Source: Thioclava sp. GXIMD4216 | GTDB lineage: Bacteria; Pseudomonadota; Alphaproteobacteria; Rhodobacterales; Rhodobacteraceae | Assembly (NCBI RefSeq): GCF_037949285.1 | Contig: NZ_CP149926.1 | Location: 971,501 to 1,035,500, forward strand | Direction of reading: 5' to 3' | Length of the DNA: 64,000 nt | Shown here: piece after piece, positions 55,477 to 64,000 of the stretch | How the letters are laid out: each line of letters starts with the position of its first letter | How positions within the stretch are numbered: the first letter of the stretch is position 1 | Notes under the pieces: generated by a model | The model's database searches: none | What the model saw: the letters and a program-made list of their open reading frames with translations, nothing else | What the model was told of the DNA's origin: nothing | Program-made: the position numbers and the translations under genes

Positions 55477-55812
55477 TTATCCTGCGAGTTCGTCCCATGC
55501 GGCCAGCGCGTGGCCCGCATACATGACCCCCGGGCCGCCGCTCATCTGGATGGCCATGCCCAGCACGTCGCCCAGTTCCTCGCGCGTGCCACCGGCTTTG
55601 CGGAACGCTTCTACATGGAACAGGATGCAGGGCTCGCATCTCTGTACCAGCGCCATTCCCAAGGCGAGCATCTCTTTTTGCTTTTTATCAAGCACACCGC
55701 CTGTCTCGACATTCTCCGACAGGGTGCGGAACCCCTTCATTGTGTCCGGAATGGCCTGCGCCATTGTCCGCAACTCGCCGCGCATGGAGGAGATCTTGTC
55801 TGAATAGCTCAT
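55477..55812 (-). CDS. Carboxymuconolactone decarboxylase/AhpD-family protein
   Basis: 111 aa. The AhpD-type redox motif is RCEPCILFH with Cys59, Cys62 and His66, plus Glu47 upstream; helix ELGDVLGMAIQMSGGPGVMYA completes the fold. Such proteins reduce peroxides or act as thiol-disulfide adaptors; true decarboxylase activity is unlikely with a CxxC motif. The start at 55812 has GAGGA 6 bases away. It lies 97 bases before the GH25 gene on the same strand. Confidence 0.9.
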   Translation of the reverse strand: MSYSDKISSMRGELRTMAQAIPDTMKGFRTLSENVETGGVLDKKQKEMLALGMALVQRCEPCILFHVEAFRKAGGTREELGDVLGMAIQMSGGPGVMYAGHALAAWDELAG

Positions 55813-55989
55813 AATGGTCCTCATATTTAATGGTGTGAATATGAGGCCGAAGTCCAACGGGCCGCATTGATGCAGATCAAACCCACTTTTTTGATTTTGG
55901 AAACAAACCCGAGTTTATCAATTTTTTGTCCATCATTTCGGCGCATGCTGACGGGCAGGGAGAGAGGCACGAAACGACGGGAGGGAGAG

Positions 55990-56427
55990 ATGTTTTTACG
56001 ATATGGCGCCTTGATGCTGATGGCGGGGCTTGCCTTGGGCGGGCCGTCGCGGGCAGAGCCGCGCGCCCAGCAGATCGCCACCTGTCTAGAGGCGCTGTCG
56101 GCCTATGGGGCATGGCTTGAACAGACCGAGGCCATGCGCCTTCCGGGGGTGATCAGCGGATTTTACGGCAGCCCCGCGCGCGAATTGGCGCGGGTTGATA
56201 ACGGGCGGTATCTGTTGCTGGCCGAATTGGCGCAGGACCATTCCGACACCGAAATGCGCCCCTATTTCGACCACGTGGCCAACCCGTGGAAGGCGCGTCT
56301 GGCCGAGGCGGAGACGGCGGATTTCGCGGCGCTCGGGCAGGGGCTCGGGGAAGAGGTCGCAGCGTGTACCAAGGCCGTTTTCACGCCCTCCTTGGCCGGA
56401 CATCGTGAAGCGTTGAACAGGCAGTAG
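55990..56427 (+). CDS. Hypothetical exported protein
   Basis: 145 aa with a signal peptide (MFLRYGALMLMAGLALGGPSRA) and two cysteines in the mature part (IATCLEALSAYG and VAACTKAVF), possibly forming a disulfide. The rest is helical. I recognise no family. ATG 55990 is preceded by a very strong GGGAGGGAGAG. It is divergent from the AhpD-like gene and convergent with carB. Confidence 0.75.
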   Translation: MFLRYGALMLMAGLALGGPSRAEPRAQQIATCLEALSAYGAWLEQTEAMRLPGVISGFYGSPARELARVDNGRYLLLAELAQDHSDTEMRPYFDHVANPWKARLAEAETADFAALGQGLGEEVAACTKAVFTPSLAGHREALNRQ

Positions 56428-56432
56428 GTCAT

Positions 56433-56459
56433 AAAAAAAGGCGGCACCGGAGTGCCGCC
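56433..56459 (-). terminator. Rho-independent terminator of carB (minus strand)
   Basis: GGCGGCAC (56440-56447) / GTGCCGCC (56452-56459) forms an 8-bp stem with a CGGA loop. On the minus strand it is followed by seven consecutive T residues, so it terminates carB; on the plus strand it may also end the small exported-protein gene. Confidence 0.88.
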
Positions 56460-56480
56460 CGTTTCTGGATGCAGGGCTGC

Positions 56481-59400
56481 TTAGGCTTGCAGCGAACGCA
56501 CGATCACATCCCCTTCGGCGCGGCTCTTCATCGCGGCGACGGCTGCGATGGAACCGGCGGCCGTGGTGAAGTAGGGGATATGGTCATAAAGCGCGACCGA
56601 GCGGATTTCACGTGAATCAGAGATCGACTGCGTGCCCTCGGTCGTGTTGAACACGAGCGCGATCTGGCTGTCTTTCATACGGTCCACGATATTCGGGCGG
56701 CCTTCATAGACCTTGTTGATCAGCTCTGCTTCGACGCCTTTCTCGGCCAGCCATTTGGCGGTGCCGCGGGTGGCGGTGATCGCAAAGCCCATCGAAATCA
56801 GGTCTTTCGCAGCCGAGGCCAGATCTTCCGACTTGTCGGCATCCTTGATCGACATGAACACACGGCCCTCGGTCGGCAGTTGGGTGCCTGCGCCCATCTG
56901 CGCTTTCAGGAAGGCGCGCGGGAAGTTGCGGTCCCAGCCCATGACCTCGCCGGTCGAGCGCATTTCCGGACCAAGCAGCGTGTCCACACCCGGGAAGCGG
57001 GCGAAGGGCAGCACGGCTTCTTTTACCGAATACCAAGGGGTGATCGGATCGGCCAGCGTCATCTCGTCTGCGAAGGGCAGGTCGTCTTCGGGGCCCGCAT
57101 CCGCCGGATAGGGCGCGCGCTCGGGGAAGGCCGACATCGGCTCGCCCGCCATCAGACGCGCGGCAATCGACGCAATCGCCGAGTCGGTCGCCTTGGCCAC
57201 GAAGGGCACGGTACGCGAGGCACGCGGGTTGACCTCGAGCACATAGATCACGCCGTCCTTGATCGCGAATTGCACGTTCATCAGACCCTTGACGTTGAGA
57301 CCCAGCGCCAGTTTCACCGTCTGCTCTTTCAGCTCGGCGATCATCTCTTTCGACAGCGAGTAGGGCGGCAGCGAGCAGGCCGAGTCGCCCGAGTGGACGC
57401 CCGCTTCCTCGATATGCTGCATGATGCCCGCCACATGGACGGTCTCGCCATCCGACAGAGCGTCCACGTCGATCTCGATGGCACCGGTCAGATAGCTGTC
57501 GAGCAGCACGGGGCTGTCGCCCGACACCACAACGGCGGTGTTGATATAGCGCTTGAGCTGATCCAGATCGCGCACGATCTCCATCGCGCGGCCACCCAGA
57601 ACATAGGACGGGCGGATCACCAGCGGATAGCCCACACGGCCCGCGATTTCATAGGCTTCGGCCTCGGAATGCGCGATACCGTTGATCGGCTGCTTCAGGC
57701 CCAGATCATTGAGCAGCGCCTGGAAACGCTCGCGGTCTTCGGCAAGGTCGATCGCATCGGGCGTGGTGCCAAGGATCGGAATACCTTCCGCTTCCAGCGC
57801 ATTTGCCAGTTTCAGCGGCGTCTGGCCACCGAACTGCACGATCACGCCGTGTAGCGTGCCTTTATCCTGCTCCACGCGCAGGATTTCCAGCACATGTTCC
57901 AGCGTCAGCGGCTCGAAATAGAGACGGTCCGAGGTGTCATAATCGGTCGAGACGGTCTCGGGGTTGCAGTTGACCATGATGGTCTCGTAGCCCGCATCCG
58001 ACAGCGCGAAACATGCATGGCAGCAGCAATAATCGAACTCGATGCCCTGACCGATCCGGTTCGGACCGCCACCCAGAATGACCACTTTCTTGCGGTCCGA
58101 GGGGCGCGCCTCGCATTCCACATCGCCCATCGCGGGGGCTTCATAAGTGGAATACATATAGGGGGTCTGTGCTTCGAATTCGGCGGCGCAGGTGTCGATA
58201 CGCTTGAACGAGGCCACAACGCCAAGGTTGCGGCGCGCGCGGCGCACCTGACCTTCGGTGCGACCGGTCAGTTGCGCAAGGCGGGCATCGGTGAAGCCCA
58301 TCATCTTGATCTTGCGCAGACCTTTCTCGTCCATCGGCAGGCCGTTCTTGCGGATATCGGCCTCGGCGTCGATGATCTCGCGGATACGGTCAAGGAACCA
58401 CGGGTCGAAGGAGGTCGCGGCGATGATTTCGTCATTGGTCAGCCCGTGGCGCATGGCTTGCGCGATCAGACGCAGGCGGTCGGGGGTCTGTTTGGAGATT
58501 TCCTTGATCACAGCGGCCTTGTCAGGCGCGCCTGCGATTTCGATCTCGTCAAAGCCCGACAGGCCGGTTTCCAGCGAGGCCAGCGCCTTTTGCAGCGACT
58601 CGTGGAAGGTACGGCCGATGGCCATCGCCTCGCCCACGGATTTCATCGCGGTGGTCAGCGACGGCTCGGAGCCCGGGAATTTTTCAAAGGCGAAACGCGG
58701 GATCTTGGTGACGACATAGTCGATGGTCGGCTCGAACGACGCCGGCGTGACCTTGGTGATGTCGTTGTCCAGCTCGTCAAGCGTATAGCCCACGGCCAGT
58801 TTCGCTGCGACTTTCGCGATCGGGAAGCCGGTGGCCTTGGAGGCCAGCGCCGAGGAGCGCGACACGCGGGGGTTCATCTCGATCACGACCATACGGCCAT
58901 CGGCGGGGTTGACCGCCCATTGCACGTTGGAACCACCGGTTTCCACGCCGATCTCGCGCAACACGTTGATCGAATGGGTGCGCATCAGCTGGTATTCTTT
59001 ATCGGTCAGCGTCAGGGCAGGGGCAATGGTGATCGAGTCGCCGGTATGCACGCCCATCGGGTCGATATTCTCGATGGCGCAGACGATGATCGCGTTATCC
59101 GCCTTGTCGCGGACCACTTCCATCTCGAATTCTTTCCAGCCCAGCAGGCTTTCATCGACAAGGATCTGCGCCACGGGCGAGGCATCCAGACCCGAGCGGC
59201 AGATGCGCTCGTAATCGTCGCGGTTATAGGCCACACCGCCGCCGGTGCCACCCATAGTGAAGGCGGGGCGGATGATCGCCGGAAGGCCGATGTGATCCAG
59301 CTCGGTCAGCGCCTGTTGCACGCCTGCGTTCACGTCGAATTTGCCATCGGCTTTCTTCGGCGCGGTGACGATGGTTGCCTTGGGGTTTTCGATGCCCAGA

Positions 59401-59813
59401 CGGTCCATTGCCTCGCGGAACAGCTTGCGGTCTTCGGCCATCTCGATGGCTTCGCGGTTGGCGCCGATCAGCTCGACGTTGAATTTCTCCAGCACGCCCA
59501 TATCGGCCAAGGCCAGCGCGGTGTTCAGGCCGGTCTGGCCGCCCATGGTCGGCAGGATCGCATCGGGGCGTTCCTTCTCGACGATCTTGGCGACGACCTC
59601 GGGGGTGATCGGCTCGATATAGGTGGCATCGGCCATATGGGGGTCGGTCATGATCGTGGCGGGGTTCGAGTTCACCAGAATGACGCGGTAACCCTCTTCG
59701 CGCAGAGCCTTACAGGCCTGAGCGCCCGAATAGTCGAATTCGCAGGCTTGCCCGATAATGATAGGCCCTGCACCGATAATGAGGATGGACTTGATGTCAG
59801 TTCTCTTCGGCAT
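56481..59813 (-). CDS. carB: Carbamoyl-phosphate synthase large subunit
   Basis: 1110 aa, slightly above the E. coli length of 1073. It has two homologous halves, each with a pre-ATP-grasp region ([21 protein letters not shown] at the N-terminus and [20 protein letters not shown] in the second half), an ATP-grasp domain ([14 protein letters not shown] and [14 protein letters not shown]) and, at the C-terminus, an MGS-like allosteric domain. It makes carbamoyl phosphate for arginine and pyrimidines with CarA, which is not in this window. An ATG start at 59813 fits the [10 protein letters not shown] family start. Confidence 0.98.
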   Translation of the reverse strand: MPKRTDIKSILIIGAGPIIIGQACEFDYSGAQACKALREEGYRVILVNSNPATIMTDPHMADATYIEPITPEVVAKIVEKERPDAILPTMGGQTGLNTALALADMGVLEKFNVELIGANREAIEMAEDRKLFREAMDRLGIENPKATIVTAPKKADGKFDVNAGVQQALTELDHIGLPAIIRPAFTMGGTGGGVAYNRDDYERICRSGLDASPVAQILVDESLLGWKEFEMEVVRDKADNAIIVCAIENIDPMGVHTGDSITIAPALTLTDKEYQLMRTHSINVLREIGVETGGSNVQWAVNPADGRMVVIEMNPRVSRSSALASKATGFPIAKVAAKLAVGYTLDELDNDITKVTPASFEPTIDYVVTKIPRFAFEKFPGSEPSLTTAMKSVGEAMAIGRTFHESLQKALASLETGLSGFDEIEIAGAPDKAAVIKEISKQTPDRLRLIAQAMRHGLTNDEIIAATSFDPWFLDRIREIIDAEADIRKNGLPMDEKGLRKIKMMGFTDARLAQLTGRTEGQVRRARRNLGVVASFKRIDTCAAEFEAQTPYMYSTYEAPAMGDVECEARPSDRKKVVILGGGPNRIGQGIEFDYCCCHACFALSDAGYETIMVNCNPETVSTDYDTSDRLYFEPLTLEHVLEILRVEQDKGTLHGVIVQFGGQTPLKLANALEAEGIPILGTTPDAIDLAEDRERFQALLNDLGLKQPINGIAHSEAEAYEIAGRVGYPLVIRPSYVLGGRAMEIVRDLDQLKRYINTAVVVSGDSPVLLDSYLTGAIEIDVDALSDGETVHVAGIMQHIEEAGVHSGDSACSLPPYSLSKEMIAELKEQTVKLALGLNVKGLMNVQFAIKDGVIYVLEVNPRASRTVPFVAKATDSAIASIAARLMAGEPMSAFPERAPYPADAGPEDDLPFADEMTLADPITPWYSVKEAVLPFARFPGVDTLLGPEMRSTGEVMGWDRNFPRAFLKAQMGAGTQLPTEGRVFMSIKDADKSEDLASAAKDLISMGFAITATRGTAKWLAEKGVEAELINKVYEGRPNIVDRMKDSQIALVFNTTEGTQSISDSREIRSVALYDHIPYFTTAAGSIAAVAAMKSRAEGDVIVRSLQA

Positions 59814-60044
59814 GGTGCGGTTCCTTCGATTCGGCGCATAACAAAGGGCGCGGGCCTAGATGGCCTCACGCAAATTGGTGGGGGTTATAGTCAGCCTGCG
59901 CCTCGGCGCAAGTCCTGATCTGCCCTCTTGCAAGGGGAATCCGCAAAAGCCCCGCTCCGGAAACCGGCAGGGTGCAGGGTTTGATCTGAAGGTTGGATCG
60001 GTCGGCCCGATTATTCTGCGCCTTCGGGCTGTGCCTTGCGGATT

Positions 60045-60284
60045 TCAGCCCGTGCAGCTTGGGTGTTCTGTATGGCTGCCGCCGTGCAAGGGGGGTACGG
60101 CGCGCATCGGCTTGAGCGGCGGATTGTAGAAGCCATCACGGGTCGGAGGCGCGTCCCCGACCACGCCCAGATCGGGGTTGAGCACGATGCGGCGCGACAA
60201 TTCGGGGCCTTTTATGGTGATCTTTACGCCACGCTGCATCATGTGGCGGATAATGCGGTCCATAAGAAGGTCCCAAGGCATCAT
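60045..60284 (-). CDS. Small protein of unknown function
   Basis: 79 aa. The start is strongly supported by GAAGGAGAGAG directly before tandem ATGs at 60284 and 60281. The N-terminal half ([20 protein letters not shown]) is a basic amphipathic helix followed by [20 protein letters not shown]; the C-terminal half is Pro-rich. The opening [21 protein letters not shown] faintly recalls the N-terminus of cyclopropane-fatty-acid-synthase-type proteins, but this is too short to be one. It sits upstream of carB on the same strand, 231 bases away. Confidence 0.6.
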   Translation of the reverse strand: MMPWDLLMDRIIRHMMQRGVKITIKGPELSRRIVLNPDLGVVGDAPPTRDGFYNPPLKPMRAVPPLHGGSHTEHPSCTG

Positions 60285-60540
60285 CTCTCTCCTTCGTCAC
60301 TGTCGTAACCACCGGGCCTTGGCAAAACCGGCCCAGGCGTGCTGTCTTGCAGGGAGGAGCGCTTGCACGGGGCGCGGCGTCGGCCCTGTTGCAGGTGTTC
60401 GCGCCGTCAAGAGAGGAATCGAGAAGTGGCCGTGTGAATCCACGCCGGACAGGGCGGGCGGTGTGGCACAGGATGCATGTGTTTTGCCTCCTTGCCCGCT
60501 AAATAGGCATGTAACAGCGCCTGTCCGCCGCGCTGCATGG

Positions 60541-60569
60541 GCCTGCCGTGCACAGAAAGCACCGCAGGC
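60541..60569 (+). promoter_or_regulatory. Near-perfect hairpin upstream of aspS
   Basis: GCCTGCCGTGC (60541-60551) / GCACCGCAGGC (60559-60569) pairs at 10 of 11 positions around an ACAGAAA loop, about 120 bases before the aspS start. It may be an operator, a leader RNA structure or a terminator of an unseen leader transcript. Confidence 0.4.
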
Positions 60570-60592
60570 AGGCTTTGAAATCTCTTCCGGCC

Positions 60593-60621
60593 TTGACTTT
60601 CCTGCCCCCAGAATGTGTATC
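60593..60621 (+). promoter_or_regulatory. Candidate aspS promoter
   Basis: TTGACT at 60593-60598, then 17 bases, then TGTATC at 60616-60621. The -35 is good and the -10 is poor. The predicted start of transcription would leave a leader of about 60 bases. Confidence 0.3.
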
Positions 60622-60687
60622 GGCGCAGAGCCGAACGCCCATGTTTCATGGGCCGATTTAGCGAGCCTAAACACTGAGGGAAGTCAC

Positions 60688-62463
60688 ATGCACGCCTATC
60701 GTTCCCATACCTGCGCCGATCTGAGCGCGGCCAATGCCGGTGAAACCGTCCGCCTGTCGGGCTGGGTGCATCGGGTGCGAGACCACGGTGGCGTGCTGTT
60801 CATCGACCTGCGCGACCATTACGGCATGACGCAAGTGCTGTGCGATGGCGACAGCCCCGCCTTCAAGGCGCTGGAAAAAGTGCGCTCGGAATGGGTGATC
60901 CGCATCGACGGGTCGGTGAAGCTGCGCGATGCCTCGCTTGTGAACCCCAAGATCCCGACCGGCGAGATCGAGGTCTATGTCCGCGATATCGAAGTGCTGG
61001 GCGAGGCCGCCGAGCTGCCGCTGCCGGTCTTTGGCGAACAGGACTATCCCGAAGAGACGCGCCTGACCTATCGCTTCCTCGACCTGCGCCGCGAGAACCT
61101 GCATAACAACATGATGCTGCGTTCCAACGTGGTGCGCAGCCTGCGCAACCGCATGTGGGATGCGAAGTTCAACGAATTCCAGACGCCGATCATCACCGCC
61201 TCCAGCCCCGAAGGCGCGCGTGACTTCCTTGTGCCCTCGCGTCTGCATCCGGGCAAATTCTACGCGCTGCCGCAGGCGCCGCAGCAGTTCAAACAGCTGA
61301 TCATGGTCGCGGGCTTCGACCGTTACTTCCAGATCGCGCCCTGCTTCCGTGACGAGGACCCGCGCGCCGACCGTTCGCCCACCGACTTCTACCAGCTCGA
61401 TGTCGAGATGTCCTTCGTCAACCAAGAAGACGTGTTTGCCGCCGTGCAGCCCGTTATTCAGGGCGTCTTCGAGGAATTCGGCAAAGGCAAGCGCGTCGAT
61501 AGCGAATGGCCGCTGATCCCCTATAAGGAATCGCTGCTGAAATACGGCTCGGATAAGCCCGACCTGCGCAACCCGATCGAGATGCAGGTGGTTTCCGAGC
61601 ATTTCGCTGGCTCCGGTTTTGCGATCTTCGCCAAGCTGCTGGAACAGGAAGGCACCGAGATCCGCGCGATCCCCGCGCCCAAAGGCGGCTCGCGCAAGTT
61701 CTGCGACCGGATGAACAAATTCGCGCAAGAGCAGGGTCTGCCGGGCATGGGCTATATCTTCTGGCGCAAGGCCGAGGATGGCTCGGTCGAGGCCGCAGGT
61801 CCCTTGGCCAAGAACATCGGCCCCGAGCGTACCGAGGCGATCCGCAGCCAGCTGGGTCTGGGCGAGGGTGATGCGGCCTTCTTCCTTGGCGGCAAGCCCG
61901 AAAGCTTCGAGGGCGTGGCGGGCCGTGCGCGCAATGTCATTGGTGAAGAGCTGGGCTTGACCGAGAAGGACTGCTTCAAATTCGCATGGATCGTCGATTT
62001 CCCGATGTATGAGAAAGACGACGAGGGCAAGATCGACTTCAGCCACAACCCCTTCTCGATGCCGCAGGGCGGGTTGGAAGCGCTGGATGGCGACCCGCTG
62101 GATGTGCTGGGCTATCAGTATGACCTTGCCTGCAACGGCTACGAGCTGATCTCGGGCGCGATCCGGAACCACGATCTGGCGATCATGTATAAGGCCTTCG
62201 AGATCGCGGGCTATCCGCATTCCGAGGTCGAGAAGCGTTTCGGCGGTATGGTCAAAGCGTTCAAATATGGCGCTCCGCCCCACGGTGGTTGCGCGGCAGG
62301 GATCGACCGGATCGTGATGCTGCTGGCCGAAGAGCAGAACATTCGCGAAGTCATCATGTTCCCGATGAACCAGCGCGCCGAAGATCTGATGATGGGGGCC
62401 CCCTCGGAGCCGATGAACGAGCAGCTGCGCGAGTTGAACCTGCGCGTGATCCCGCAGGACTGA
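60688..62463 (+). CDS. aspS: Aspartyl-tRNA synthetase
   Basis: 591 aa, bacterial-type class IIb enzyme. The N-terminal OB anticodon-binding domain ([20 protein letters not shown]) is followed by class II motif 2 ([20 protein letters not shown]), the bacterial GAD insertion domain and motif 3 ([15 protein letters not shown]). It charges tRNA-Asp; bacterial enzymes of this type without AsnRS are often non-discriminating. ATG 60688 is preceded by GAGGGAAG, and family homology starts at [12 protein letters not shown]. It ends in a strong terminator. Confidence 0.98.
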   Translation: MHAYRSHTCADLSAANAGETVRLSGWVHRVRDHGGVLFIDLRDHYGMTQVLCDGDSPAFKALEKVRSEWVIRIDGSVKLRDASLVNPKIPTGEIEVYVRDIEVLGEAAELPLPVFGEQDYPEETRLTYRFLDLRRENLHNNMMLRSNVVRSLRNRMWDAKFNEFQTPIITASSPEGARDFLVPSRLHPGKFYALPQAPQQFKQLIMVAGFDRYFQIAPCFRDEDPRADRSPTDFYQLDVEMSFVNQEDVFAAVQPVIQGVFEEFGKGKRVDSEWPLIPYKESLLKYGSDKPDLRNPIEMQVVSEHFAGSGFAIFAKLLEQEGTEIRAIPAPKGGSRKFCDRMNKFAQEQGLPGMGYIFWRKAEDGSVEAAGPLAKNIGPERTEAIRSQLGLGEGDAAFFLGGKPESFEGVAGRARNVIGEELGLTEKDCFKFAWIVDFPMYEKDDEGKIDFSHNPFSMPQGGLEALDGDPLDVLGYQYDLACNGYELISGAIRNHDLAIMYKAFEIAGYPHSEVEKRFGGMVKAFKYGAPPHGGCAAGIDRIVMLLAEEQNIREVIMFPMNQRAEDLMMGAPSEPMNEQLRELNLRVIPQD

Positions 62464-62499
62464 GCTCCGGCGTAATCCCGCCCTCTATCACGACATCAG

Positions 62500-62524
62500 A
62501 AAAGGGCCCCTTGGGGCCCTTTTT
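62500..62524. terminator. Strong terminator after aspS
   Basis: AAAAGGGCCCC (62500-62510) / GGGGCCCTTTT (62513-62523) is a perfect 11-base inverted repeat with a T run, and the mirrored A run gives a U tract on the minus strand for the convergent Pmp3-like gene. Confidence 0.9.
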
Positions 62525-62556
62525 CACAATCGTTGATCCTGTCGTCTTGCGGGGTC

Positions 62557-62727
62557 TCAGGCGTGGCTGGGAGTGCGCGCGATCACCCAGACCGCATGGA
62601 CGATGCCGGGAATGTAGCCCAGAATGGTCAGCAAGATATTGATCCAGAACTGTTTACCCAGTCCCACTTGCAGGAACACACCCAAAGGCGGCAGGATGAT
62701 CGCCACGATGATGCGAATGAGGTCCAT
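62557..62727 (-). CDS. Pmp3/YqaE family small membrane protein
   Basis: 56 aa, below common gene-length cut-offs. The translation starts MDLIRIIVAIILPPLGVFLQ and has two hydrophobic helices around GLGKQFWINILLTILGYIPG, ending in IVHAVWVIA. The LPPLGVFLQVG and LGYIPGIVHAVW motifs are diagnostic of the Pmp3/YqaE (UPF0057) family of stress-related inner-membrane peptides. A perfect AGGAGG lies 7 bases before ATG 62727. The molecular function in bacteria is not established. Confidence 0.93.
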   Translation of the reverse strand: MDLIRIIVAIILPPLGVFLQVGLGKQFWINILLTILGYIPGIVHAVWVIARTPSHA

Positions 62728-62781
62728 GTCGTTTCCTCCTGTGATTTGAAAGGAAAACGACGGGCGTGGGAAAAGGTTCCC

Positions 62782-63033
62782 TCAATCGAGGCGGAACACT
62801 TTCTGGCGGCTGGTCTGGCCACGCAGCAGCGTAAGGCGCGATTTCGCCACGCCCAGCGTCTTGGCCAGAAGCTTGGTGACGGCGGCATTGGCCTTGCCGT
62901 CTTCGGGCACGGTGGTCACATAGGCCCGCAGCCCGTCCTCGGCGAGGAGGATCGCATTGCGCGAGGCTTTGGGGGTCACGCGCAGCGCCACCTCGGCCCC
63001 GTTGGCAAATAAAGCAGCGATCTCCTCGCTCAT
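62782..63033 (-). CDS. DUF167 (YggU) family protein
   Basis: 83 aa. The family motif VTPKASRNAI near residue 20 and EDGKANAAVTKLLAKTLGVAKS (residues 44 onward) are both present. DUF167 proteins are small single-domain alpha/beta proteins of unknown function. It begins 3 bases after the mce stop on the same strand, so the two genes are probably one operon. Confidence 0.93.
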   Translation of the reverse strand: MSEEIAALFANGAEVALRVTPKASRNAILLAEDGLRAYVTTVPEDGKANAAVTKLLAKTLGVAKSRLTLLRGQTSRQKVFRLD

Positions 63034-63036
63034 GGG

Positions 63037-63441
63037 TCAGACCTGTTCCAGCTCGATCAGGCAGCCGTTGAAGTCCTTGGGATGCAAGAACAAAACAGGC
63101 TTGCCATGCGCTCCGATTTTCGGCTCGCCGGTGCCCAGAACACGCGCACCCTCGGCTTGCAGCTTGTCCCGCGCCGCCAGAATGTCATCGACTTCGAAGC
63201 ACATATGGTGAATGCCGCCCGAAGGGTTCTTTTCCAGAAAGCCGTTGATCGGGCTGTTCGCGCCCAGCGGGTAGAGCAGTTCGATTTTCGTATTGGGCAA
63301 CTCGATGAAGACCACGGTCACGCCGTGATCGGGCTCGTCCTGCGGTGCGCCGACCTTGGCCCCGAGCGTGTTCTCATATTGCGCCGCCGCTGCCTTGAGG
63401 TCCGGAACAGCGATTGCAACATGGTTAAGACGACCAATCAT
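63037..63441 (-). CDS. mce: Methylmalonyl-CoA epimerase
   Basis: 134 aa, vicinal-oxygen-chelate (glyoxalase) fold. Metal-binding residues lie in RLNHVAIAV, IELLYPLG, GGIHHMCFEVDD and GCLIELEQV, with catalytic Glu-type positions. It interconverts the R and S forms of methylmalonyl-CoA in propionyl-CoA catabolism or the ethylmalonyl-CoA pathway. ATG 63441 is preceded by GGAGG. The companion mutase is not in the window. Confidence 0.95.
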   Translation of the reverse strand: MIGRLNHVAIAVPDLKAAAAQYENTLGAKVGAPQDEPDHGVTVVFIELPNTKIELLYPLGANSPINGFLEKNPSGGIHHMCFEVDDILAARDKLQAEGARVLGTGEPKIGAHGKPVLFLHPKDFNGCLIELEQV

Positions 63442-63619
63442 TTTTCCTCCTATGCGCCGGGAAATCTGGCGCTTTCTCCTGCGCGGGACGTTGCACCCCT
63501 TTGGCCCCGAGGTCAATCACGACCAAAAATGCAGGAAGCAGGTATGCGTTAACCGTCTGTTCACTCTATCTCGGCTTAACTCTCTATATACGCCGATTCA
63601 CCTGACTGTGGAGACCGAG

Positions 63620-64000
63620 ATGAGTGATGACCTTGCCGGCCTTATCGGCCAGCGCCCCGTAAACGCCGCCCGCCCGCTTCTGGGCCTGACGATTCTGGTC
63701 GTGGAAGATAGCCGCTATGCCTCCGAGGCGATGCGGCTACTGTGTCTGCGGTCGGGGGCGCGTATCCGTCGTGCGGATTGCCTGCGTTCGGCGCATCGTC
63801 ACTTGCGCACCTACCGCCCGTCGGTGGTGATCGTCGATCTCGGGCTGCCTGATGGCTGCGGGGACGAGCTGATCCGCGAGATCAAGAATGCCGATCAGGC
63901 TCTGCCGGTGGTATTGGGCACGTCTGGCGATACCGGCATGGAGGCCAAGGCCTTTAGCGCGGGGGCCGATGGTTTCCTGCCCAAGCCGGTTGAAAGCCTT
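63620..64000 (+). CDS. Response regulator receiver-domain protein (5' part; runs off the right edge)
   Basis: 127 codons are visible. After a 22-residue leader the CheY-like receiver begins (LTILVVEDSRYASEAMRLLC), with the acidic pair in VVEDS, the likely phospho-accepting Asp in VVIVDLGLPDG, the Thr/Ser switch in VLGTSGD and the conserved Lys in GFLPKPVESL. The output domain, if any, lies beyond the window. An AT-rich stretch CTATATAC at about 63584-63591 may hold its -10 element. ATG 63620 follows GGAGACCGAG. Confidence 0.88.
   Translation, partial: MSDDLAGLIGQRPVNAARPLLGLTILVVEDSRYASEAMRLLCLRSGARIRRADCLRSAHRHLRTYRPSVVIVDLGLPDGCGDELIREIKNADQALPVVLGTSGDTGMEAKAFSAGADGFLPKPVESL

Larger units (their letters stand above)
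60285..60687. other. Long leader/intergenic region upstream of aspS
   Basis: 403 bases between the small minus-strand gene and aspS. I see no supported coding region; a 125-codon minus-strand frame here has no ribosome binding site or recognisable composition. It contains a hairpin at 60541-60569 and a candidate promoter at 60593-60621, both listed separately. Confidence 0.5.

Noticed and set aside
57894..59918. 674-codon open frame opposite carB
   Set aside because: Composition (His, Gly, Asp-rich) and lack of motifs mark it as an antisense shadow of carB.
60297..60674. 125-codon minus-strand open frame in the aspS leader
   Set aside because: No ribosome binding site, no recognised motif and low-complexity Ala/Arg composition.
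1..64000. CRISPR arrays, insertion sequences, prophage, tRNA and rRNA genes
   Set aside because: I looked for direct-repeat arrays, transposase or integrase motifs and tRNA-like cloverleaf segments in the gaps, and saw none. A tRNAscan or Infernal run would be the decisive check.

Overview
The window is ordinary core chromosome of a high-GC alphaproteobacterium, most probably a member of the Rhodobacteraceae (Rhodobacter/Paracoccus/Thioclava-like). The reasons are the strong G/C third-position bias, an RpoH-II type heat/oxidative-stress sigma factor, the glnD-murJ-trpS block, the lpoA-like/rsmI/yraN/gshB block, coaBC-dut-moeB, a stand-alone dimethylglycine/sarcosine-dehydrogenase-type GcvT fusion, and a methylmalonyl-CoA epimerase. 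I see no rRNA, tRNA, insertion sequence, prophage, plasmid function or CRISPR array. Genus-level placement is inference.

Layout. 1-2.4 kb: xdhA and the start of xdhB (xanthine dehydrogenase), minus strand, divergent from dnaE (2.7-6.2 kb). 6.3-9.6 kb: map, then a translationally coupled trio on the plus strand (molybdopterin-binding CinA-type protein, GNAT acetyltransferase, OmpA-like protein). 9.9-13.5 kb: minus-strand LysR regulator, HAD phosphatase, rsmD and an FAD ferredoxin reductase. 13.6-15.4 kb: peroxiredoxin, aldo/keto reductase and an IMPACT-family protein on plus. 15.5-23.6 kb: long minus-strand run of pterin dehydratase, MscS channel, FemAB-like acyltransferase, GDPD, RidA, YbjN-like exported protein and smc. 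23.8-24.9 kb: lrgAB. 25-28.1 kb: rnhA, membrane protein, ispH and trpS on minus. 28.3 kb: a rhomboid-fold protein whose catalytic residues appear lost. 29-34.6 kb: murJ, glnD and an LpoA-like lipoprotein on minus. 34.7-38.1 kb: rsmI, yraN, gshB and an alpha/beta hydrolase on plus. 38.1-39.6 kb: comM-like AAA protein on minus. 39.9-45.5 kb: rpoH-II, coaBC, dut, moeB and an M3 metallopeptidase on plus. 45.5-49.7 kb: CDF metal exporter and SH3-domain protein (minus), then a 2-hydroxyacid dehydrogenase and a membrane glycosyltransferase (plus). 49.8-51.8 kb: a two-PRC-barrel exported protein and an unknown protein (minus). 52-56.4 kb: the DMGDH-type oxidase, a GH25 lipoprotein lysozyme, an AhpD/CMD-like protein and a small exported protein. 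56.5-64 kb: carB, a small ORFan, aspS, a Pmp3/YqaE peptide too short for normal gene thresholds, DUF167, mce and the first part of a response regulator.

Functionally the window mixes housekeeping (replication, translation, cofactor and nucleotide synthesis, envelope assembly) with nitrogen and one-carbon catabolism (xanthine dehydrogenase, DMGDH-like enzyme, GlnD) and oxidative-stress genes (peroxiredoxin, gshB, RpoH-II). Short chains with ATGA overlaps imply translational coupling. Most convergent gene pairs are separated by a clear palindromic terminator.

I did not find a convincing undescribed multi-gene system. The features most worth a second look are the apparently catalytically dead rhomboid at 28.3 kb, the PRC / amphipathic-repeat / PRC protein at 49.8-50.9 kb, the unexplained 9.63-9.93 kb stretch, the small gene with a very strong ribosome binding site at 60.0-60.3 kb, and the hairpin in the long aspS leader.
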